This document shows, one piece after another, positions 58,416 through 64,000 of a DNA stretch of 64,000 nt. A program made the position numbers and the translations under genes. Position 1 is the stretch's first letter. Each line of letters starts with the position of its first letter. The notes beneath the pieces were generated by a model. It had not been told where the DNA came from and did no database searches. It saw only the letters and a program-made list of their open reading frames with translations. Source of the stretch: Pseudomonas sp. ANT_H4 (GTDB taxonomy: Bacteria; Pseudomonadota; Gammaproteobacteria; Pseudomonadales; Pseudomonadaceae); contig NZ_VOBG01000012.1 in the NCBI RefSeq assembly GCF_008369295.1, positions 62,001 to 126,000 of the forward strand, given 5' to 3'.

Positions 58416-59513
58416 TCAGCCCCGCAGCTCAAACTCGGCGCTGCCCAGCCGTTCACCATTCACCAGTACATGCACCGCATGCTTGCCGGGGTAGTGCTTG
58501 CGCGTGGTCAGTTCACGAATATGTTGGGCGCGGCGCAGGGTGTGGTGTTCACCGGGGCCAAGGGTAAATGACTTCAGCTTGAACACCTTGGACGCACTGT
58601 GGCCGGCGCTTTTCACATAGTCGATGGCGTAGTCGACCACCAGCTTTTGCGGGCTGTCGGCGATGGACTCAAGGCTGAAGGACAGGTTGATCCGCTCCCC
58701 CAGACAGATCACCGCGGGCTCGACTTTCAGGTGATGGATTTTCACTTCAGCCTTGGCCCCGGCGCCCATGATCGTCAATGCACGCGTGTTTCCCTGCTTG
58801 ATCAAGCTGCGCAAGGCATGCCGGGCGATCCAGGCGGTGTGGGGACTGTCTAGGGACCAGCCTTCGATCAAGGTCAGCACCCAGTCCGGGTGGTCCTTGG
58901 TGATGTCGTTGAGGTGATTGGCCACGGACTTGCGCACGTACAGGCTGCTGTCGGCCTTGAGGTTGTCGAGGATCAAGGCGCAAAGGCTTGGGTTCGCTTG
59001 GACCTGGGCCAGGCGGAACGACCACGGCAGCCTGGGTCGTGATCCTTCACTGGCGAGCCGTCGTACGTGTTCGTTGTCATCCTGCGACCAGTCGTGCATC
59101 ACCGCCAGGGTGCGGTCGAAATCCTTGAGCAAAAAGTGCCGCACGGCAAACTCGGCGGAGCCAAAGGTGGTGAAGTATTTGAGCGCCGCCATGGAGCGCT
59201 TGAAGTCGTGGGCGCCATAACTCGCCACGTAGTGCGCCAGGAACAGGCTGACAAAACCGCTGTTCAGCCGTGGCGCCAGGGCGTACAGCAGCTTGAGCGA
59301 TTGCGGGTAATCCTGCGGGATCACTGCATGCAGGCTTTCGCTGACCCGGGCCATGCGCTGCATCACCGACAACTCGGCCAAGCCCTGTTTGGCATGCTTG
59401 AGAAAACCCTTGGCGTCGAACGCCGGGTACACCGCCGTCATCTGCGTGGCGATGTGTTGCAGGCGTTCGACGTTGAAGATTTCCTTGAGGGCAGGAGCGC
59501 TTTGGTCAGTCAT
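58416..59513 (-). CDS. alkC: DNA alkylation repair glycosylase, AlkC-like
   Basis: A 365-residue repair protein of the HEAT-repeat (ALK) glycosylase superfamily. Repeats run through about residues 20-250 (FTTFGSAEFAVRHFLLKD, WSQDDNEHVRRLASEGSRPR, SLYVRKSVANHLNDITKDHP). A C-terminal Ig-like beta domain follows (about 260-365, VKIHHLKVEPAVICLGE ... ELRG). The catalytic acidic residue is expected in the WSQDDNEHVRRLASEG region. AlkC enzymes remove 3-methyladenine and 3-methylcytosine. The ATG at 59513 is preferred over one two codons upstream. Confidence 0.85.
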   Translation of the reverse strand: MTDQSAPALKEIFNVERLQHIATQMTAVYPAFDAKGFLKHAKQGLAELSVMQRMARVSESLHAVIPQDYPQSLKLLYALAPRLNSGFVSLFLAHYVASYGAHDFKRSMAALKYFTTFGSAEFAVRHFLLKDFDRTLAVMHDWSQDDNEHVRRLASEGSRPRLPWSFRLAQVQANPSLCALILDNLKADSSLYVRKSVANHLNDITKDHPDWVLTLIEGWSLDSPHTAWIARHALRSLIKQGNTRALTIMGAGAKAEVKIHHLKVEPAVICLGERINLSFSLESIADSPQKLVVDYAIDYVKSAGHSASKVFKLKSFTLGPGEHHTLRRAQHIRELTTRKHYPGKHAVHVLVNGERLGSAEFELRG

Positions 59514-59563
59514 GGGCAAGTCCGCAGGTACTTGGGGATGCCCGGAAGGCTAACCATCAGCAC

Positions 59564-60910
59564 CTAGAGATACCAGCGATATTCCCGCGCATTGATCTCC
59601 TGCTGGAAGGCCAGGTGATCCTGGCGTTTATTTTCGCAATAGACGTCGACAAATTCCGCACCCAGCCCTTCGCGCAGGGCCGGTTGGTGCTGCATGGCGC
59701 GCACCGCTTCGAGCATCTCCAGAGGGAAATCCGCGCCGCTGTTACGGTCCTCATTCAGAGGTGCGATGGGTTCGCGAGCCGCTTGCAGGCCGTGCTCAAG
59801 CCCCACCAGGATCGCTGCCAGCACCAGATACGGATTGGCGTCGGCACTGGCCAGGCGATGCTCGATGCGCAGGTTGCGTGGGTCGGACTCGGGAATGCGT
59901 ACGCAGGCGTCGCGATCTTCATAACCCCAACAGGCTTTCGTGGCCGCGTTGACCGTACCGCCCAGGCGGCGGAAGGCGTTGTGGTTGGGGGAGAAAATCG
60001 GCATGCAATGAGGCAGCAGTTCCAGGCAGCCGGCCACGGCATGGCGCAACGGTTGCTGCTGGTGCGCCGCCAACAGGTTGTTGCCCGCGGCATCGTAGAG
60101 GCTGACATGCACATGCATGCCGCTGCCCGGATGGTGCAGGTATGGCTTGGCCATAAAGCTGGCGCGATAACCATGCTTGAGTGCCACGCCACGGGTGCTG
60201 CGGCAGAACAGGGCGGCCCAGTCGGCAGCGCGCAGGCCGTCGTCGAGGTGACCGAAATTGATCTCGAACTGGCCGGGGCCCAATTCGGCGGTGATCACCG
60301 TAATGTCGATGCCCTGGGCCTGGGCGGTTTGCACCATGTCATCGAGCACCGGGGCAAAGCGCGACAGGCGTTCGATGTGCAGGTTGGGTTGGTCGTCAGG
60401 GTCATCGCTCAACGGGTCGCGGGCAAATTGCGGCAGGCCGTCAGCGAGTTTTTTATCGAGCAAGTAGAACTCCAGCTCGAAGGCCACTACCGGGTGAATG
60501 CCCTTGTGTTGCAAGCGTTCCAGGACCTTGGCCAACACCTCGCGGGGTTCGAACTCGATGGGCGCTTCGGTGCCATCGGAGGTGATCAGCATCTGCCCCA
60601 AGGGTTGCGCTTCCCAGCTCACCGGCTTGAGGGTGCCGGGCACCAGGCGCCGATTGGCGTCCGGGTCGCCGTCGTGGAAGCAATAGTCGCCGATTTTGAA
60701 CAGGCCGCCCTGAGCCCCCAGCAGCACGGCATTTTGCGGCAGCTTCAAGGAACTGCCGGCGGCGACTTTTTCCAGCATTTCTACCGGGTAGCGCTTGCCA
60801 TAAAAATGCCCTGGAATATCCAGGGAAATCAGGTCGACGTAACGCACGTCAGGATGGTTCTGGCGAAAAGTCCGGACTTCGGCCAGCAGCGTGGAAGACT
60901 TGCTTTGCAC
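59564..60910 (-). CDS. Glutamine synthetase family ligase (gamma-glutamylpolyamine synthetase-like)
   Basis: A 448-residue GS-fold enzyme. Residues are visible in VVAFELEFYLLD, ELGPGQFEINF, SFMAKPYLHHPGSGMHVHVSL, and RIEHRLASADANPYL. In place of GlnA regulatory sequences it follows the PuuA/PauA pattern of ligases that attach glutamate to putrescine or other amines. The GTG start has AAGGAG 8 bases upstream. It lies 33 bp after the XRE-cupin regulator in the same direction, so the two form an operon. Confidence 0.85.
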   Translation of the reverse strand: MQSKSSTLLAEVRTFRQNHPDVRYVDLISLDIPGHFYGKRYPVEMLEKVAAGSSLKLPQNAVLLGAQGGLFKIGDYCFHDGDPDANRRLVPGTLKPVSWEAQPLGQMLITSDGTEAPIEFEPREVLAKVLERLQHKGIHPVVAFELEFYLLDKKLADGLPQFARDPLSDDPDDQPNLHIERLSRFAPVLDDMVQTAQAQGIDITVITAELGPGQFEINFGHLDDGLRAADWAALFCRSTRGVALKHGYRASFMAKPYLHHPGSGMHVHVSLYDAAGNNLLAAHQQQPLRHAVAGCLELLPHCMPIFSPNHNAFRRLGGTVNAATKACWGYEDRDACVRIPESDPRNLRIEHRLASADANPYLVLAAILVGLEHGLQAAREPIAPLNEDRNSGADFPLEMLEAVRAMQHQPALREGLGAEFVDVYCENKRQDHLAFQQEINAREYRWYL

Positions 60911-60943
60911 GGGTGACGCTCCTTTGTGTGCCGTGATCGGCGC

Positions 60944-61501
60944 TCAGTTATAGACCCACAGCACGCGGGCTGGCAGGTCGGTCAGGTTGCCGTAGCGGCA
61001 ATAGGCAAAACTGGCCAGGTGAAAACTGTCGCCGGGGCCCAGCGTGACCGACTCGGCCTCGCCCTCGACCCACAGCGTCAACTCGCCCTCCAGCACGTAA
61101 CCGGCCTGTTCGGCGCGGTCGCTCATGGTTTGTTCACCACTGTTGGCGCCGGGTTCCAGCAGGCTGTCGAGGATCGAAAAAGCACCCTGCATGCTCGGCG
61201 AGACGAGGATGTCGGTGATCCCATTGGCGTAATACACCGTGCGCCGCTCATTAGGGCGGGTCACCCAGTTCACCGCCTTGGGTTTGGACAGGCTGTAGAA
61301 GTAGGTAGTGGGCACGTCCAGCGCGTGGCTGATGGCGGTCAAGTCGGCCACCGTCGGACGGGACAAACCGCGCTCGACCTGGGACAGGAAGCCGACGGAG
61401 CGGTCGATCTTTTGCGCCAGTTGGGCCAGGGTGAGCTTCTTGTACTTGCGCAGGTCGTGGATCAGGATCGCCAGGGCGTCGAGTTCTTCTTGTTTGTCCA
61501 T
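60944..61501 (-). CDS. XRE-family regulator with cupin domain (PuuR-like)
   Basis: A 185-residue regulator: N-terminal helix-turn-helix (LTLAQLAQKIDRSVGFLSQVERG) and a C-terminal cupin ligand domain (AGYVLEGELTLWVEG, then LGPGDSFHLASFAYCRYGN). PuuR-type repressors control gamma-glutamylation pathways for putrescine. No Shine-Dalgarno site is evident before its ATG. It probably controls itself and the ligase; candidate sites lie just upstream. Confidence 0.87.
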   Translation of the reverse strand: MDKQEELDALAILIHDLRKYKKLTLAQLAQKIDRSVGFLSQVERGLSRPTVADLTAISHALDVPTTYFYSLSKPKAVNWVTRPNERRTVYYANGITDILVSPSMQGAFSILDSLLEPGANSGEQTMSDRAEQAGYVLEGELTLWVEGEAESVTLGPGDSFHLASFAYCRYGNLTDLPARVLWVYN

Positions 61502-61513
61502 GGGGGAGGCGCC

Positions 61514-61564
61514 GTGAAATTATCTTTAATAAATTTCATGAAAAATTACAGGATTAATTTCATG
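61514..61564. promoter_or_regulatory. Repeated TAATTTCAT-type sites upstream of the XRE-cupin gene
   Basis: Three related words: GTGAAATTA (61514-61522, the reverse of TAATTTCAC), TTTCATGAAA (61534-61543, a perfect 10-base palindrome) and TAATTTCATG (61555-61564). They begin 13 bp from the start codon in AT-rich DNA, so they fit autoregulatory operators. The rest of this 292-bp gap up to the MFS gene shows only a repeat-like word near 61618 (CCTCGCTGAAGCTCGACAGC). Confidence 0.55.
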
Positions 61565-61793
61565 TGCGCAATGACGTCAGCACATCAAATAGAAATGTTG
61601 CCTGGCCCACCGCTATCGCAGCCTCGCTGAAGCTCGACAGCTCCCATACCGAATCTGCTTCGCTGTCGACCCCATTTAAATTTTGCATAAATGCATAAGT
61701 CAGCATTTTTTGCCGCTCAACTTGCGTTAAGGTACCTGCGCCCACTGGCTGCAATGGCTCCCTGGGCGATCGACTTAAGGACATGAGAGCAGG

Positions 61794-62987
61794 ATGCTGG
61801 CCACCATAAAAAACTACCCCCGCACGGTTAATCTACTGCTGTTAGCCACGCTGATTCTCACGCTGGCGAGGGCGATTACCTTTCCCTATCTGGTGATCTA
61901 CCTGTCCAGCCGTTTTGCCCTGGACATCAGCCAGGTCGGCCTGGTGATTGGCAGTTCGCTGATCGTCGGTTCCCTGTTGAGTGTGTACGGTGGCTTCCTG
62001 GTGGACCGGGTCAACAGCTATTGGCTGTTGCTTGGCCTGAGTCTGGTATTTGTGCTGGGCTTTGTCGGCACCGTGCTGGCGCGAGACCTGTGGTTGTTTT
62101 ACAGCTGTCTGATCCTGATCAATCTGGCTTATGCGGTGATTGATATCGCAGTGAAGTCCGGCTTTGCCAGCCTGCTGCCTGAAGCGGCGCGCAGCGAAGT
62201 ATTTTCCATCAAGTACACCCTGACCAATATCGGCTATGCGGTAGGCCCGGCGCTCGGGGCTGTGGTGGCCAAGCTCGATATCAGCCTGCCGTTTGTGCTG
62301 TCGGCGGTCCTTGGGGCGGGGTTTTTCCTGCTCTACTGGCGTTGGGGCGACAGGCACCTCACCACCGCCGACACCACGCAAAAACCGGTGTCGTTCCTGG
62401 CGGTGGGTGGTTTGTTATTGCGCGACCACCGGCTGGTCTGCTTTACCGTCGGCGGCTTGCTCAGCGCCGTGGTGTTCGGTCAGTTCACGGCCTACTTGTC
62501 CCTGTACCTGGTGACCACCGCCACTGCGCAATACACCTACACCATCATCAGTTCGGTGGTAACCACCAACGCACTGATGGTGATCAGCCTGCAGTATTTT
62601 ATTGGCCGGCGTATTTCCCATCGCCACCTGAGCCGCTGGCTGATCCTGGGCCTGGGGATGTTCATGCTAGGGGTGATCGGTTTTGCGCTGGCGACCACTG
62701 TGTGGTGGTGGGTCCTGGCCATGGCGATTTTCACCGTGGGGGAAATCATCGTGTTCCCCGCCGAGTACATGTTTATCGACCGGATCGCCCCGGACCATCT
62801 GAGGGGCATGTACTACGGTGCGCAAAACCTTTCCAACCTTGGCGCTGCGCTGGGGCCGGTATTGTGCGGGCTGGTGCTGGCCAGCCTGCCGGCCCACTAC
62901 ATGTTCTACATGCTGGCGGCGTTTATTGTCGGTGGGGGCTTGTTCTACTTTATTGGTGCGTCGATACGCTCGGATCGGCCAGATTGA
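61794..62987 (+). CDS. MFS transporter, MdtH-like
   Basis: A 397-residue permease with 12 helices. LILTLARAITFPYLVIYLSSRF in helix 1 and the loop GGFLVDRVNSYW match the MdtH/YqgE-like DHA branch of exporters. The helix-11 region PAEYMFIDRIAPDHLRGMYYGAQN is also typical. Its 3' end overlaps the convergent DUF1652 gene by 38 bp. Substrate unknown. Confidence 0.85.
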   Translation: MLATIKNYPRTVNLLLLATLILTLARAITFPYLVIYLSSRFALDISQVGLVIGSSLIVGSLLSVYGGFLVDRVNSYWLLLGLSLVFVLGFVGTVLARDLWLFYSCLILINLAYAVIDIAVKSGFASLLPEAARSEVFSIKYTLTNIGYAVGPALGAVVAKLDISLPFVLSAVLGAGFFLLYWRWGDRHLTTADTTQKPVSFLAVGGLLLRDHRLVCFTVGGLLSAVVFGQFTAYLSLYLVTTATAQYTYTIISSVVTTNALMVISLQYFIGRRISHRHLSRWLILGLGMFMLGVIGFALATTVWWWVLAMAIFTVGEIIVFPAEYMFIDRIAPDHLRGMYYGAQNLSNLGAALGPVLCGLVLASLPAHYMFYMLAAFIVGGGLFYFIGASIRSDRPD

Positions 62988-63222
62988 CCTGCCCTACGGT
63001 ATTGCTTTGCAGCTCGTAGCGCAGTTCTTCGATCATGTTTTCTACGTCTTGCGGGTTTTTCAGCTTGTTGATGCTGATCCCTGTGACCACCAGGTCTACC
63101 CGGCCGCTTTCTGCATCAAAGACTTTCAAGGTCAATGACGCATCGCGGCACAGGGTGAATTCGCAGTTTAGAGGCAGCAAGCCTGCTTCGATGCAGTTGC
63201 GCAGTTGCGAGAGGGTAAACAT
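62950..63222 (-). CDS. DUF1652 family protein
   Basis: A 90-residue protein of a family found almost only in Pseudomonas. The start is FTLSQLRNCIEAGLLPLNCEF, with TLKVFDAESGRVDLVVTGI in the middle. The ATG at 63222 has GAGGG upstream; the longer frame to 63408 runs through the CsbD gene. It lies 10 bp after the CsbD gene, probably co-transcribed. Function unknown. Confidence 0.85.
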   Translation of the reverse strand: MFTLSQLRNCIEAGLLPLNCEFTLCRDASLTLKVFDAESGRVDLVVTGISINKLKNPQDVENMIEELRYELQSNTVGQVNLADPSVSTHQ

Positions 63223-63232
63223 GCGGGCGCCC

Positions 63233-63484
63233 TCAGCGACGACGTAACAACAGGCCCAGGACCAGGCCCACACCGGCAACAATCGCCACGGTGGCAAGCG
63301 GTTTGTTTTTGGCGAAATCACCGACGCTATCCAATGCATCGCCGTAGGTTTGCTGCAATTGGCCGGCGGCCTGGCGGGCAACACCTTCGGCTTGAAGCTG
63401 TTCGTCACCGGTCAACTCACCGAAGAAATCTTGTGCCTTGCCTGCGACTTTTTCGACGGAGCCTTTGACGTGTTCGCTTTTCAT
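63233..63484 (-). CDS. CsbD family stress protein with C-terminal membrane helix
   Basis: An 83-residue protein. The CsbD part is KSEHVKGSVEKVAGKAQ and FFGELTGDEQLQAEG, followed by a DUF883-like end with a hydrophobic helix (PLATVAIVAGVGLVLGLLL) and RRR. AAGGAG lies before the ATG at 63484. CsbD proteins rise in stationary phase and general stress; the membrane tail suggests association with the inner membrane. Confidence 0.88.
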   Translation of the reverse strand: MKSEHVKGSVEKVAGKAQDFFGELTGDEQLQAEGVARQAAGQLQQTYGDALDSVGDFAKNKPLATVAIVAGVGLVLGLLLRRR

Positions 63485-63606
63485 GGTGTTCTCCTTCAAG
63501 GGCTTATGGCACAGGCTCTGAAGCCTGTGCTTACCCTTCAAGGTTAAGGAGTAGACCACTGCTGAATAAGGCGAATTTGCACTGATCGCACTAGTGCATT
63601 TGCACC

Positions 63607-64000
63607 TTATCTCTTACTTTTTAACCGCCGTTCGCCGGCAAATAGCCCGCGCTCACGCGCCCAGACAATGGCGGCGCTGCGGCTGTGCACGCCGAGCTTG
63701 GAATACACCGTGGCCACATGGTTGCGCACGGTATTGGGCGCCAACTCCAGGCGCAAGGCGATTTCCTTGTCGGCCAGGCCTTCACAGATCAACCCCAGCA
63801 CGTCGCGCTCCCGGGCGGTGAGGTCGGTGAAGGAGACGCTCGGCAAATCGGGGCTGTTGACGCTCTTGGCGTTGGCCAGTTTTTCGATCAGGGTCTGGCT
63901 GAACCAGGAGGCGTCCTGCATCACTTCCTCGATGGCGGCCACCAGTTCCAGTTCCGAGCGTTTGCGTTCGGTGATGTTCATCAGCACCAGCAGGTAGCAG
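63607..64000 (-). CDS. PAS-LuxR regulator (partial, 5' end outside window)
   Basis: The frame continues past position 64000, so only the C-terminal 130 residues are seen. They start with YLLVLMNITERKRSE, the usual end of a PAS domain (S-box), and close with a LuxR-type helix-turn-helix (LTARERDVLGLICEGLADKEIALRL ... VRNHVATVYSKLG). The domains upstream of the window are unknown; PAS sensors of light, redox or small molecules are all possible. Confidence 0.82.
   Translation of the reverse strand, partial: CYLLVLMNITERKRSELELVAAIEEVMQDASWFSQTLIEKLANAKSVNSPDLPSVSFTDLTARERDVLGLICEGLADKEIALRLELAPNTVRNHVATVYSKLGVHSRSAAIVWARERGLFAGERRLKSKR

Noticed and set aside
59615..60916. 433-codon open frame antisense to the GS-like ligase
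   Set aside because: It mirrors the ligase almost exactly, with no ribosome site or recognisable domain.
61560..61784. 74-codon minus-strand frame before the MFS gene
   Set aside because: It runs through an intergenic repeat-like word and has no ribosome site, so it is not credible.

Overview
The window reads as chromosomal DNA of a fluorescent-group Pseudomonas. It is GC-rich and densely coded, with typical pseudomonad genes (SstT, CodAB, YceH/DUF480, TopB, DUF1652, CsbD, paired SelD/SelU, an AlkC-type glycosylase, orphan vgrG) and short REP-like palindromes between genes. No rRNA, tRNA, CRISPR array, integrase or complete insertion sequence was seen. Species assignment is inferred from gene content; no identity search was possible.

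Region by region. (1) 1-7893: a minus-strand operon for non-phosphorylative L-fucose (or a related 6-deoxysugar) breakdown: FucP permease (partial), mutarotase, sugar dehydrogenase, lactonase, fuconate dehydratase, diketo-acid hydrolase and 2-keto-3-deoxyfuconate dehydrogenase. A divergent FadR-type regulator faces two near-identical palindromes in the shared promoter region. The regulator overlaps by 4 bases a diaminopimelate-epimerase-fold gene in which both catalytic cysteines are serine. (2) 8229-11856: an orphan type VI secretion vgrG island in decay: a VgrG fused to part of a DUF4123 adaptor, a lipoprotein cut short by a stop codon and frameshift, and a deleted, multiply frameshifted effector remnant. 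(3) 11859-19645: cytosine use (codA/codB), a Nudix hydrolase, QueD, a patatin-like protein, and a two-component system preceded by two tandem PepSY proteins. (4) 19731-25253: chemoreceptor, transporter, chemoreceptor, an arrangement I recall from P. aeruginosa (PA2652-PA2654). (5) 25333-46596: mostly housekeeping and small genes: TrhP, AI-2E family permease, YceH, SstT, a NhaR-like regulator, TerC, SelD/SelU, an ArsP-like permease, GST, PhzF, an E. coli-type zinc HemB, LysE, and a DUF4349 gene broken by an 11-bp tandem duplication. (6) 46731-50355: ketone-body use (thiolase plus CoA-transferase) with a divergent LysR regulator. (7) 50425-64000: a CBS protein, topoisomerase III, an MHS permease with a GMC oxidoreductase and LysR regulator, AlkC, a glutamine-synthetase-like polyamine or amine ligase with its XRE-cupin regulator, an MFS permease, small stress-type proteins, and the end of a PAS-LuxR regulator.

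Most genes are ordinary. The points most worth a second look are the double-serine DapF paralog coupled to the fucose regulator, the collapsing T6SS effector module, the slippage-type duplication in the DUF4349 gene, the zinc-type HemB, and several well-formed candidate operators in divergent promoters.
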